From Xestospongia muta (Eukaryota; Porifera; Demospongiae; Haplosclerida; Petrosiidae), in NCBI GenBank assembly GCA_963693285.1, contig OY848917.1, forward strand, positions 7,636,118 to 7,700,117: a DNA stretch of 64,000 nt. The letters are read 5' to 3'. The notes under the pieces are model-generated. The model saw only the letters and a list, made by a program, of their open reading frames with translations, searched no databases and was not told the DNA's origin. This document shows, piece by piece, positions 12,601 to 24,673 of this stretch; within the stretch, counting starts at the first letter, position 1; every line of letters starts with the position of its first letter. Both the position numbers and the translations under genes were made by a program.

Positions 12601-14196
12601 CCGTTGGAATTGTTGTTATAATCTTATCATTTGTGCGTAGGAAAACAATGTATGCTAATCGTAATGTTTACTTTATTTGAGCTAATACATTGCCTTATCT
12701 AGGTTGGTTTTTCCTTCAGTTTTTTTAGTTTACATGACATCAGGATATTGCATTTTAGGTAAGCAAATACTATGTGTGTTCCTTTCATCTCTTACTGTAT
12801 CTCTCCCTTTCAGCTATTTTTATGTTTGTTTCCCTAATTGATAGATCCAGTTTATATTGTAATTCTGTTGCTATAACAAAAGAAAACTTTAATGATTCAA
12901 CTTCATTTTGTCTTATAGCAGGTTGGACAATGATTATCTGTATACATAATTAGTCTATACTCAAACTGATACTCATATATGTTTCTTTTAGGAGCAGTAT
13001 TTCATTATTTTGTTCTAAACAATACATTGTGGTGGTTCTTTCATGTTTGTTCAATATTCTATAAAATCATGTTCCCCTTGACAGCTAAACAATATGAGAA
13101 AAAAGAAAAGTACTTCCATATAGTTTTATTAGTTACTGGTATGTTTCACTGCTTGTGACTATCATATGACATTAATTTATAAATTCAATCAACATGTTAC
13201 ACCTATCAAACATTTCTTCATTCTCTAATTTTCCTACACATATTGTTTACAAGTAGTGTTTATGCAAACAGACATTCATTTAATAGTGATACCTAGTTGA
13301 TTTGTTGCAAACATTTGTTTAATTATTAAACATGTGTTCATGCCATTGCTAATACTTCATGGTACATATTGCTTAAAAGTAGTGTTTATTAGTATGCATA
13401 CAGATATTCATTTAATAGATGCAAATAGTTGATTTATTATAAACATGTTAATATAATACTAGCATAATTCTATGTGTTTCGCACTTGATGTTGTCTCATT
13501 CCAATACTAGGTATCTTCATTCCCATACCTGGAGTATTACTAGCACTTTTAGTTCCAGATTGGGGTTATGTAGTTCATGAATTTCCTCCATTTTTATGTA
13601 CTCCTCAAAATCTAAATCTCTGGTATTATTCAGGGAATTTACCTCTTAACATTTTAATAGCTATTGGCGTCATATTGTTTCTTCTAATGTTCTGGAAACT
13701 TCATAAAGTAAGAGAATAATACTGACACATTTTAATATTAGTTTTCTTTATCCCACAGCATCAAGGTATATTTCGCACAAGGAAAAGAGGTGCCCCTGGG
13801 ATCAGTACAGCAGAGAAAAAGATTCTATTTGTGTTGTGTTATTATGTTATATTTGCTATAATCATGTTAGTGTATTTTAGATTTGCAACAGCAGATGCTG
13901 ACTCATTTATAGAAGCTCTAGAGACATATTTCCATTGTCAGGCATTAGGACATCTACTCAATCAAACATCACAGTGTGATCCAAAGGAATATCAACATTA
14001 TATCTATCCAGAGCTAGCAGCAGCTACCTATTTTTTATTGGCATTTATTACCACAGCAAATTTAACCTTTGTCATCAACTGGAGTACTGTTGCCAAACTC
14101 TGGTCACAATATTTTCGTGAGAAACAAAAATCATCAAATGTTATGCTCCCTAATCCAATGGTGAATGACATCACAGATAGCTCTCAATTGCAATAA
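9680..14196 (+). CDS. Copy B: intact 8-TM Frizzled/Smoothened-like receptor, 662 aa (reference copy)
   Basis: Exons: 9680-9976, 10044-10100, 11854-12061, 12114-12347, 12403-12649, 12703-12758, 12814-12921, 12992-13138, 13511-13707, 13759-14196; all GT/AG, frame closed throughout. Residues 1-72 are charged and cytosolic (KKNKVKR at 41-47, CCC at 61-63). Residues 73-95 form a membrane helix, acting as a signal anchor. Residues 119-266 are a CRD-like domain, with FLCQYIFPLCDC and a later C-x(6)-C pair resembling the Frizzled CRD. A linker with three cysteines follows, then TM1 about 325-345, TM2 350-375, TM3 407-430 (LWWFFHVC), TM4 443-467, TM5 490-515, TM6 537-560, TM7 600-625. The LWWFF/YFH arrangement matches Frizzled TM3 and its loop. 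The KTxxxW Dishevelled-binding motif is absent from the short tail. Ligand unknown; a Wnt or lipid ligand would be a guess. Confidence 0.75.
10157..10375. repeat. Fold-back element in intron 2 of copy B
   Basis: Orthologous in position and sequence to the element at 2742-2960, so it was present before A and B duplicated. Confidence 0.5.
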
Positions 14197-14780
14197 TTGT
14201 ATTTGAAGCATTTGATTGTGTTTTGTTATAATACATTGTTTTGTTTAAAAATTTATAAAAGTAAACATGAGTTTTTTTTTAAAACATAATTATAACAGGA
14301 CTTTACTGAATGGTTATTAACTACTTTTTAAATTACATTTAATAAATTTATTGTTAACACTGATTGGTAATTTATAGCATTTATTTTTTTGAAATGACGA
14401 TTTAAAAGGCATAATAATTTTAAGAGTCTGGATGTTTGTGTCTTATTGGTCACATCAAAATATTACCATTAGGTAAAAAATCAGAGTAAAATTACTCCAT
14501 AAATTATTGAAGTACTCTTGAGAAACTTGATGAATTATAATTGAATGTTTTATCCTATAAGAGTACAAACAAGCTATCACATTTATTTATCCAACTAATT
14601 AATACATCTTACATGCTTATCAAAAAGGCTAGTTTGACTTTCTATTTGATTGTGAGAGGTTGTCTGTGCTATTAAAGGAGGCAGTGGAGGAATAAAGTCA
14701 TAAAGAAGTTGATCATTACACTACAAAATATTTCATAATATAATTATAATATACAAAATTATCCATACTTACGTATTGAT
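14197..14780 (+). other. 3' flank of copy B
   Basis: Shared receptor 3' flank with AATAAA at 14341-14346 (possible polyadenylation signal). From about 14420 the sequence has no match in the window. No gene seen. Confidence 0.4.
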
Positions 14781-14782
14781 CA

Positions 14783-15265
14783 TCAGTTTGGTTTATATAT
14801 GGCATTGCTTACTCTTGGAATGATGTAATCTGGATCAGAAAGTCCTTGAAGAGAATATATTCCTTTATCATAATGTTTGATAATGAAGTGTGGACCAGCA
14901 CAGCATCTATCTATCTTTCCTTCTGCTCTTTTTTTCCTTCTGAAATCCTTCATCAACATATTCTCTTCATACAAAAGCACTGAGACAAACATGTTTTCTA
15001 TTAAAATGTTTGTTTTGGATCTCTTTTGCTTTCTAAATATTGTTTTCAACTACTTAAAGTTCCTCTAGCCTATGATTAGTGACTCTTTGAACTGTTTGAG
15101 TGACATTTTTTTCTTTAGTTAGTTGATCTAATAGCTCTTCTGGACTCTTATTGTCATTTTAATGTCAATTGGAAGGAAGGCTTATGCCAAACATGAGTTC
15201 AAATGGAGTACAGGCAGTGGACTCATAAATTGAAGTGTTGTATATTTTCTACCTGGCTTCTGGCA
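14783..15265 (-). mobile_element. Ty3/gypsy-like integrase C-terminal fragment
   Basis: On the minus strand, 15255 down to about 15190 reads YNTSIYESTACTPFELMFG, the signature found near the end of the core domain of retroviral/gypsy integrases. After stops and frame changes, 15049-14783 reads GPHFIIKHYDKGIYSLQGL followed by an N...YKP end, like the small barrel that closes these integrases. No LTRs or reverse transcriptase are visible nearby. A second fragment of the same element is at 40263-40445. Its upstream border (about 15250) abuts MULE-type sequence, so the two elements are fused or nested. Confidence 0.55.
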
Positions 15266-18000
15266 AGTAGAATGGAATTTTGGCTGTGTTTCATTTTTCT
15301 TGCCAGGAGCAACAAAATTAATTACAATAAATGGTTGTACTTCTTCCTCTGCACTGGTCTGTGTAGTTATTACGGCTTTATATAAGAGAGATTTAATTAA
15401 CTGAAGATATGGGTGGACACCTTTGTTCTCATCAACAGTTAGTTTGGAAGTCAACTCATTGATGTACTGAGAACGTAATGCTAGTTAAGATGTGGGATCT
15501 ATACAAATATTAGATAATATAAAATTTTAATCATAATACCAACAAACAACCTGTGTCGCAATTCTCTTTATCTGGAGGTGACTGAATCAAGATTGTTGCC
15601 ATTCCTTCATTGAGCATTATAGGTTTGTCATTACTGCTATTATGCTGTTGGTTGTTCAGCATGCGAAGTGCATGAAGATGCTTATAACAAATATGTCCAT
15701 TGGCATAGTCATAGCATTCACAGCTATACATATTTCTACAGAGCTTCAGACAAGCTGGTTCAGAGCATTTGAAATGACTTTGTCTGTCATGATCGTCTTT
15801 ACTCCAGCATTAGGACTTCTTTGATGAATTTTATGAAGAAACAATTCAATCACTGTTGTATCTTCCTTATCAGCTATACACCAGCCTACAGCCTAGTTAT
15901 TAATTGTTATATGACAACAAGGATGTCTTAATATTAACTGACCTTCTCCGTATTCATCAGGTACAAAGACACTGATGAGTTTAAAGTCATGACTATTGGT
16001 CTTATGAGTTGAATCAATACACAAAACAGTCTGAGCATATTGCTGATAGAGATCCCTCTGAAATTCAGTTTGAATTGCCAAGATAAATGACTCTTTAGAT
16101 AGCTTGGAGAGTGTTGGGTCGACTGTACCTTGTGGTTTGTAGCACAGAATTGGATTATAGTCCTCTTGTTTCAATTCATTCACCATCTGATGAATAGACT
16201 TTGATTCATTTTTATGACGTATTTTACTAAGATGGTTAACTTTTCTGCTCAGATTAAGAATGTCCTGATGAGGTTCAAAGTGATGACGTTGGGCTTTAGT
16301 GCTAAAACTGTGTCAATTTTTCCATTTACCTAGGTCTTGTCTGATGTCTAAAACATTAAATAATATCAATGGATAAGAATGTTACAATTATATGTGGCTT
16401 ACAATAAAGAATTCTTGTCAATTGGTATCCCTTAAGCAAGTTTAATAGCAATACTGTTCTTGATATCTTTTGAAAGTGGGAGAAACTTGGCTTGATCCAA
16501 AGACAGATCATGATTGCTGTGCAAAGAGATATACTTCACATATCCATTGTGCTGTTGGGTTCCCAGTGTTTCATACAGGATTTTCTGCTTGGGGGGCTGG
16601 GGGGGGAGTCTAATCGTGAATGGTTTGCACATGTAATTTTTGAATTTAGATGAACTATTTGTTATGCAAAATTAAATTTCAAACAATAAGTGTCATGAGT
16701 AAAGTTAATCAGCTGTTGTCATGGTTGAGTTAGCTCAATGACACTAACCTAAGGAGACTTACGTGTATTGCAATTGAAGGCCCAGATATGAATTTAGTTG
16801 ATTTTAATGCAATTCGGGACCTTTTCAAAGAAAAAAATAGATGCATCACTTTATAAACAATAAATTATGCACTTGTTTGTTACATGATGATGGTATAAAC
16901 ATATTTCAGTGATTTGCACCAGTTAATTGTATGAGGCTTAGGGGGGGGGGACTGAACTTTTGGGGGGGGGGGGGAATTCATGTTCCCACCCCCCTTGTAT
17001 GAAACCCTGGTTGCATATAGTCTAGATATTCAAATACCACCAATTTTTCTTGATATCTTTTTACATGTTTCTTTCTTGCCACCTCAGGATCTAGAGATAT
17101 TTTCTTTTCTTTTGTTGAACCATCATGACAACAACTGAAATAGTACTTTATACTTAGAGGTAAAGAAGGTATAAATAATAAATAAGCAATATATATAATA
17201 TAATTATGGCAATAATGGCATACCAGTTTCATCATTTGTGTTTTCCTCTTCTTCATTCGTTTCTATAGCTTTAAGGAGAATGGAAGGTGTATCATCTTCC
17301 TCATCAGTCTCATTAGTACATACATGTAGTTTATGTTCACTTGTCGGCTATGTGTGAAATATAAAATGACACCATGTATGTCATAACAGGATAACCTTGA
17401 TATAATATGTATTTGTACATGACTCCTCTCTCGTTTTCCAAAGAAGGAATTCATCCCATGAAGCAAACTCAATTTCTTGTATATCTATTATTCCGAATAT
17501 GTATTATAGATTAAGATGTGAACTAACTGAAGGAATGGCTTTGAATCAAGGCAATGTTTAGAGTGCTGGTAATAGAATGCCATACTTCAGTGGGAAATTA
17601 AAACATTTCAGGTTAAAATCATAGTATTTAAAGTCTAGAAAAAGTCAGTATGGGATTCCGTTAATAGCAGTATAAATATTGTCTTGATTTAATTACATAC
17701 AATATCATTGTACGCAACACACACTGTGTTGTTAGAGTAAAACTTTATGCTTCACAAATTAACCTAATTGCCTATTATGGTGTGCGTCAGAATGTTGAAG
17801 CAGCTGCTTTACAAAGTAAAAAGGAGACTTCACAGTACAATTTGGAAATGGACAAGAGAGAGAAACGTGATTCTCGCTTTAGTCCAGTTTCTCCATGAAC
17901 GTTTTCCTGATGATCTTTCAATATATTTGATCTGCTGAATCTCTTTGAACAAGTAGGACACATATGTTCCTTCCCTTGCAATTGAGCATCAAAGTCTGTT
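15240..18000 (-). mobile_element. Degenerate MULE-type transposon with C2H2, DDE and SWIM parts
   Basis: Read on the minus strand, the pieces come in the expected order. 17981-17787 holds a C2H2 finger (CPTCSKRFSRSNILKDHQ then VHG). 17256-16978 is a basic region. 16632-16432 has HSNHDLSLDQAKFLPLS, typical of the N-terminal DNA-binding part of MULE transposases. 16186-15893 has LCIDSTHKTNSHDFKLIS, matching the start of the MULE catalytic core (first acidic residue in CIDSTH). 15731-15531 has CECYDYANGHICYKHLH, a SWIM zinc finger (CxC...CxH). 15454-15240 has a C-terminal KFHSTCQKPGRK-like segment. Frameshifts and stops separate these, so the element cannot make one protein. Poly-G tracts occur at 16592-16606 and 16938-16975. 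Confidence 0.6.
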
Positions 18001-18028
18001 AAGTATTCATCTAACCTGTCTTTGCCAA

Positions 18029-18097
18029 TACATTTGTGTCAGTGACTCCAATGTCTCTTTACTGTAAAGAGACATTGGAGTCACTGGCACAAATGTA
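18029..18097. repeat. 33-bp hairpin, one mismatch, 3-nt loop
   Basis: The arm at 18029-18061 is the reverse complement of 18065-18097 with one mismatch, around a CTG loop. It lies directly beside a second palindrome. It could form a strong hairpin in RNA or DNA. Origin unknown. Confidence 0.85.
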
Positions 18098-18100
18098 CAA

Positions 18101-18193
18101 TCAATGTCCGGCTTGTAATCTTCATTTGTCTACCAGACAATCTGTAATACAGATTGTCTGGTAGACAAATGAAGATTACAAGCCGGACATTGA
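18101..18193. repeat. Perfect 46-bp palindrome
   Basis: The arm at 18101-18146 is the exact reverse complement of 18148-18193 with a single base between. Perfect arms this long with almost no loop are unstable in cloning hosts, so this is either very recent or an assembly product. No match elsewhere in the window. Confidence 0.85.
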
Positions 18194-18327
18194 TAGTTAT
18201 TTAGCTGACTGCATTGCTACTATCCTGTTCATATGTCGTTATTCCTACAGAAATTTTTTAAAAAGTTTTAATAATATTCATAGTCAGTTTATTGATGATG
18301 TTGATTCCGCATTCCATTGTGTTGCTG

Positions 18328-18403
18328 GAAGCCCAGTACGGACATTCCAACTCCGTATAATCCCGATAGATAATAGGAATTGTAATGTCCGTCCTCGGCT
18401 TCC
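18328..18403. repeat. Fold-back element upstream of copy C
   Basis: Imperfect 28-bp inverted arms (GGAAGCCC..GGACATTCC at the left, the complement at the right) enclose about 20 bp. A related element sits at 41692-41777, in the same position before exon 1 of copy I, so it predates that duplication. Confidence 0.7.
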
Positions 18404-18466
18404 TTAGTTTTGAAATAAATCAGATTCCAATTTCATTTGTTAGTCACAGTGTCTGGCTGATAAATT

Positions 18467-18560
18467 ATAGAGGAGGCAGAAGTTAGAGACCACTAGAAAA
18501 CGATTATTGTAGAATCCAATTCAAGTCCTGCAGTAGAACAGATAGAAATGACAACTTTAC
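18467..18560 (+). pseudogene. Exon 1 remnant of copy C with lost start codon
   Basis: Recognisable E1 sequence follows the conserved upstream block, but the start codon reads ATA instead of ATG. Homology ends after about 30 codons, before the membrane helix. No exon 2 is found before E3. Copy C therefore has no visible way to encode the N-terminal anchor. Confidence 0.65.
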
Positions 18561-18772
18561 CTAGTCTTGTCTCCAGACTTGACTCCAGACTTACCCAAAC
18601 ACCCAGGTCTCTTTCCCAATTGCAATAACTATAAAATTTGTTTCATAAATAGTCAATATATACATCTTTTAACTTTTTGAAAGACATTCTACTTACATGA
18701 CTTTTGTACATCTGTTCATACTTGTCTTTTGCTTAGAATTTATGTTTCATTAATACTTTTTTGTATTTCCAG

Positions 18773-20937
18773 AATTGTTCAGATGAAGACTTATCATGGA
18801 GTGTTGTTCCTGATGTTATTAATGTTTCTAAATGTTGTGCTAAAGAATATTCAGGAAATGTTTGTTCTTCCTTTCTTTCAAATTGGAAATCCTGTGCATT
18901 AGGTCAATCAACATCACTGTTTGTACATAACACTAGTTGGTTATCACAAGATCAAGTCACAGAACTGATTACAAATATAGGTAAATTTATAAATAAAAAA
19001 TGTGATTTTGTTAGATCTCTTTAAACTAAACAGCTCAACTACCTGACTCTTATTCATCTTGCAAAAGAACTGGTGTACCTTTTCTTTGTCAATATGTTTT
19101 CCCTCTTTGTGACTGTAAAACTGGAAATTTATATTTACCATCACAAGAGACATGTCAAGAAGTTAGTACTGTTACATGTAGGACATTGTGGCCACTACTG
19201 GAACAAGTGATACAACCACTCAAGTTACCAGATTGTTCTACATTACCTATCGCTTCTTACCCACCAGGTATATATACATGTACACAGTTAAATGGAATAA
19301 ATGGATTACATGTAGATATCAGTGGTTCTGGTAACTCAGACATTAGTCCTACTACTAGTACCTCATCTTTACCTCAAGATACAGTTTGTGCAGATCAATT
19401 TATTAAAGTCAATGGAACATGTTACGCTCAATGTGATAGTTTTGAACAGAGTCCACATGATGTCACTGTTGCCTTAACAATTACACGAATGTTTGCTGCT
19501 TGTTATGGATTAATTGTTGGAATTATATTTCTTATCTTATCATTTGTGCGTTGGAAAACAATGTATGTTAATTAAAATAATTTATTTGTTTTTAATTAGA
19601 GCATTGTTTTTTATGTAGGTTGAAGTTTCCTTCAATATTTTTAGTTTACTTGACAATAGGCTATTGCATATTAGGTAAGCAAGTATTATGTGTGTTTCAT
19701 TCAATCTCCCTCTTTCTTTATCTCTCTCTTTTAGCTATTATGATGATCATTTCAGAAATTGACAGATCCAATTTGTATTGTAATTCTGTTGCTATAACAA
19801 AAGAAACTTTCAATGACTCAACTATATTTTGTCAAGCAGCAGGTTGGACAATGAATTTCTGTGTATACAATTAGCTTAATTAGACTCATAGTGATATTCA
19901 TATGTATCTCTTTTAGGAGTAGTATTTCACTATTTTGGACTCAACAGTGCATTGTGGTGGTTCTTTCATGTTTGTTCAATATTCTACAAACTCATGTTCC
20001 CCTTAATAGCTAAACAATATAAGAAGAATGAAAAGTACTTTCATTTAGTATTACTAGTTACTGGTATGTTTCACTGCATGAGACAATGTCATGACATCAA
20101 TTTATTAATTCAATCAGCATAATATCTTTATCATTTCTTTATTCATCTATTCATTTTGATTTATTGCAAACATGTGTTCAATGCCATTACACCTATAATT
20201 CATAAATGCTACATATTCCACATTTGATGTTGTCTCATTCCAATACTAGGCCTCTTCATTCCTATACCTGGAGTATTACTAGCACTTTTGGTTCCAGAAT
20301 GGAATTATGTTATAAATGATTTTCCTCCATTTTTATGTTCACCTAAAAATCTAAATCTTTGGTATTATACAATTAATTTACCTATTAACATTTTAGTAGC
20401 TATTGGGGTGTCAATGTTTGTTTTAATTTTCTGGAAACTTTATAAAGTAAGATTAATAATACTGACTCATTTTAATATTGTTTGTCTACACAGCATCAAG
20501 GTATATTTCGCATCAGGAAAAAAAGTGTTATCATCAGTACAGCAGAGAAAAAGATTCTTATTGCACTGTGTTATTACGTTGTATTTTCTGTAGTCATGTT
20601 GGTGCATTTTGGAATCTATACAGCAGAATCTGATTTATTTATAGAAGCTCTAGAGACATATTTTCGTTGTCAAGCATTAGGACATCTACCCAATGAAACG
20701 TCACAGTGTGATCCAAAGGAATATCAACAGTATATCTATCCATGCCTTGCAGCAACTACCTTTTTGTTAATGGGATTTCTTACCACAGCAAATTTAACCT
20801 TTGTCATTAAGTGGAGCACTATCACCAAATTCTGTTCACGATTATATCGTAAAAAAGAAAAATCGTCCAATGGTATGCTCCCTAATCCAGATTTACCTGT
20901 TGTGGCTGGTGTCACAGTTAGCAGTCAAATGCAATAA
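18773..20937 (+). pseudogene. Copy C: Frizzled-like receptor, exons 3-10 intact, 5' end lost
   Basis: Exons: 18773-18980, 19034-19267, 19316-19562, 19619-19674, 19735-19842, 19917-20063, 20250-20446, 20494-20937, encoding 546 residues in one frame with all splice sites kept. The CRD-like domain, TM1-TM7 and tail are complete, and it belongs to the WNYV subfamily. The intact reading frame suggests recent loss of the 5' end, or use of an unseen first exon. Intron 4 is only 48 nt, a multiple of three without a stop, so it could be retained in frame. It is called a pseudogene because no start codon or anchor is visible; transcript evidence could change that. Confidence 0.6.
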
Positions 20938-21681
20938 TTGTATTTGAAATATTTGATTGTTTCATTATTTTACATTGCTTTTTTTAAAAATATCTTTTAA
21001 AGGTTACATGAGTGTTCTTTTAGAATGTGATTTTAAAAGGACTGTAATCTATAGTTATTAACTACTTTACAAATTTTATTCATCAATGTTTATTTTTAAC
21101 ATTGGTTAGTATATGTTGTAGTATTTATTTATTGTTAATTTTTATTCTTATGTTACTTCATTTATAATCTAGACATTTTTCACTCTTTTCCATGAATGAT
21201 AATTCTTTATTGCATTCATATTTGAAACAATGAGGAAAAATGCAATTTTTTTACGACTGTATAGCCTTACTTGAATGTCAATAACCTTGATTCTTTTTGT
21301 TAATATAAACAAAAGGTTATTAAATGGATTGTTCATAATAATGATTTTTTCTAAAACAATGTAGAAAAGCTGTCAGATATATATCTTTAGAACCCATTTT
21401 ATACATCTATTATCTATACACAATAAATAGTAAGAATCGTGAACACTACTTGAGACGTAATGGTTATTGAAAAGATAGAGCTTTCTATATCTCAAGAATA
21501 ATATTTTAAAATCCAACTATATACAAGTAATAGCTAAATATTACAACATACCAACTAATGCTAACATTAAAAGTTGATGAATGAAATTTACAAATAGTTA
21601 ATAACTCAACAATAAAGCCCTGTTTGAATTACATTCGAAAGAACACTAATGTTAGTTTTCAAAAAGTTTAAAACAAGCAAT
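20938..21681 (+). other. 3' flank of copy C
   Basis: Sequence shared with the 3' flanks of other copies, ending where the 850-bp repeat begins. No gene seen. Confidence 0.45.
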
Positions 21682-22460
21682 AATGAAAGGCACTAAAGTG
21701 CCGAACCTCGCTGCAGTTTCTAAGTTATGTATAAATCCTATGCCAGCTTAGGCCCAGCTTATGATGTTGTTATTGCAAGAAAATTTATTAACATTCCAGA
21801 AGGTGTGGTTATAAAATGGTAAGCTTTGTCATTCTGTATATGCTCATTAATTGTTGCTTGATTTCTAGCTTTGCCATGTCTGTGAAGCAGTAACTGAGTA
21901 AGTGATAGTATCATTCAATTGCCAAGCAAGATTAAGTGCTAATTTCATGAGAAAAGTTTCTCTGAGTCTTTACATGACCCTTTAAAATGTATCAATATTT
22001 CATATACAAAATTTATTGTAACTTGAAGATGAAACGTTCTTGGGAAACGTCCTGTAGTACAAATATAAATCAATATATTATCTATTAGTAGCAGTCTTTT
22101 CAGTGCTTGGAGACGTTTCCTGAATGCGTTACTTCGCACCAAGTCCAAAAAACATTTTTCAGAACTTTTCTAACAATTACTTCGACCAACGGCCTTCTAT
22201 CTTGCTGATCCGTATTCCTCTGAGATTGTCTACAACATACTAAAAAATCTCCACGTTATGTTTTTACTTTTCTAGAAACGGCACTTGACCTCTGCAGCCT
22301 GAAAATTCTTTTGCGAGTTTTAAGCTTCTGTTTTTCTTGACGATGTTCTTGACACTACTGTTGTAACGTCCACATGCTTTTCTATTCGTTGCTAAACGTT
22401 GGTAGCTGCTAACGCTTCGGTTGCCAAGTTATAGTAGTTCAAATGTAACAGGCAGTGCAG

Positions 22461-22492
<32 letters not shown>

Positions 22493-22534
22493 ACTACAGT
22501 ACCCTCGCTTTGCGCCCACGCACAGCGAGGTTAA
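21682..22534 (-). mobile_element. 850-bp TIR repeat, copy 1 (inverted)
   Basis: The reverse complement of this stretch is highly similar to 53131-53982. The ends carry short inverted AACCTCGCTG / CAGCGAGGTT repeats, followed at one end by the small palindrome GGCACTAAAGTGCC. Inside is a CA microsatellite (22463-22488) and a shared ORF, here broken after 67 codons. Probably a non-autonomous DNA transposon. It sits where E1-E2 of copy D would be expected. Confidence 0.65.
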
Positions 22535-23802
22535 ATATGTATAAATATGATAATAGTAAACAGAGGCTGTTGTTATTATTAAATTGGTTAGTCATGACTA
22601 CAGTGGTATAGGTGTTTTCCTTATTCATAATTACTTTCATTGTGTGCAAAACATGTTTTGTTTTGATTACTAATTACTTTGAAATAGACTGTTTGAATGA
22701 CTTCTCAGAAAATAGAAGACTGACAACAGTACAACTGCACAGTCAGTTTATTTACTAATAGTTATTAAATAGAGACAGAAGCCACCATTATGAAGGGTAG
22801 TCAGTCTGTTGGTACTTGCCCTTCCTAAGAAGTGATGTATGTGAAGTACATGAAAAATAGCAATTGGTACTCATAACAGGATGTGTCTTTAAAGGGATTT
22901 ATATGAAGAATGCATGCATATAGTCTAAGTGACTATAAATCAGTTCAAACATTCAATCTGTTTTAACAATGTCGTATAATAAAAAATCGGTTTGGTTCAC
23001 AGTTAAAATTGATTGGTTGATTTAAGCAATTACAATATATCTATCTGGCACATGATATCACTGACTATGTGGGGATGGACCAGATTGTAAACAAAATGTA
23101 GTGGCAAAAAGATCTCACACAAATCTGATCAAAATCTTTTCAATTCCTTTGGAGTATTCCTTTCCATGATAATCCTTTCATTATGAAATAATGATAAGTT
23201 AAGTCAAGGTTTCCAAACATTATTGGCACAATTGGTGAAATTTGGGATTTGATAATCTTTCACCTGTCTTTGCCTCTGTGGTAACCCTAAACATTTAGAC
23301 ACAGAGGTAGCACACAAGATACCTAGGTCTAGGTTTGAGCCTTTCAGAAGAAAAACCAGGTATTTTAGCAGTTTACTAACAAGAACTACGGTTAGATTTA
23401 ATTAGAGAAATACACAATTTTCTTATCCTGTATTTGTAGATTCATTTTAGATCCTTATTATAGAGTAGTATTATTGGCTTGCACTCAATTAACATGATAA
23501 CTTACTTTACAAATAATGCGTGGATTTAAACTCCGGGAGTCTGGTCAACTGACTTAATATTTATATCCCAGCTCAAGAAAGTCACTCTATCACAGCTGTA
23601 GAATTAAGTGTGGGAATATAGTTGAAGACTCAAAGTGATTGGACAACTTGATGACTGTAATGTTTATTACTTATTAATAAAATGATGTTCGGTGAAGAGT
23701 AAACACAGATAGAGAAAATACTCAATTTAACATGTTTGAGAAGACATAGAATAATAGCAAACCACAATATGAATATGTTACTATATAGTGAACTTTTTTA
23801 AT
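22535..23802 (+). other. Intron-2-like remnant of copy D
   Basis: Homologous to intron 2 of the other copies (compare 28280-29060). It starts directly after the 850-bp repeat. E1 and E2 of this copy are missing. No coding sequence seen. Confidence 0.5.
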
Positions 23803-24673
23803 CAGAGGATCAAGTCATACAGTTTATTCTTACAAATATAATTAAAATTTATGAATAAATGATTGTTTTGTTAGATCTTTCTTAACTTAACAGCTCAACT
23901 CTCTGACTCTTATTTATCCTGCAAAACAACTAGTGCATCATTTCTCTGTTGATATGCTTTCCCTCTTTGTGACTGTAAAACTGGAGATTTATATTTAACA
24001 TCACAAGAGACATTTCAAGAAGTTAGCACTGTCACATGTAGGACATTGTGATCACTACTGGAACAAGCGATACAACCACTCAAGTTACCAGATTGTTCTA
24101 CACTACCTATGGCTACTTACCCACCAGGTATATACATGTAGACAGTTATATGGAATAAATGGATTTTGTATATACACATACAAGATATCAGTGGTTCTAG
24201 TAACTCCGACATTAGTCATACTACTGGTACCTCATCTTTGCCTCAAGATACAGTTTGCACTGATCAATTTATTAAAATCAATGGATCATGTCTTGCTCAA
24301 TGTGATAGCTTTGAACAGAGTCCACATGATGTCACTGTTGTCTTAACAATTACACAAATGTATGCTACTTGTTATGAATTAGTTGTTGGAATTGTTTTTC
24401 TTATTTTTTTATTTTTTGTGCATTGAAAAACAATGTGTGTTAATTAGCATAATTTATTTGTTTTTTATTTAGAGAATTGTTTATTGTATAAGTTGTATTT
24501 TCCTTCAATATTTTAGTTTTCATGACAGCAGCCTATTGTATATTAGATAAGCAAATACTATGTGTGTTACTTTCAATATCCTCCTTTCTTTATCTCTCTC
24601 CCTTAGCTATTATTATGATCATTTCAGATATTGACATATCAAATTTGTATTGTAATTCTGTTGTTATAACAAG
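23803..24673 (+). pseudogene. Copy D: decayed Frizzled-like receptor
   Basis: Only the last bases of E3 survive (about 23803-23843). E4 (23894-24127) is full length, but its conserved TTGTGGCC is changed to a TGA stop near 24048. E5 (24185-24434) has a TGG to TGA stop at the end of TM1 and 3 extra bases. E6 (about 24493-24546) has lost its donor GT (now AT). E7 starts after AG 24606 and is cut at 24673 in the middle of the exon, where a LINE fragment begins. Exons 8-10 are absent. It cannot encode a receptor. Confidence 0.8.
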
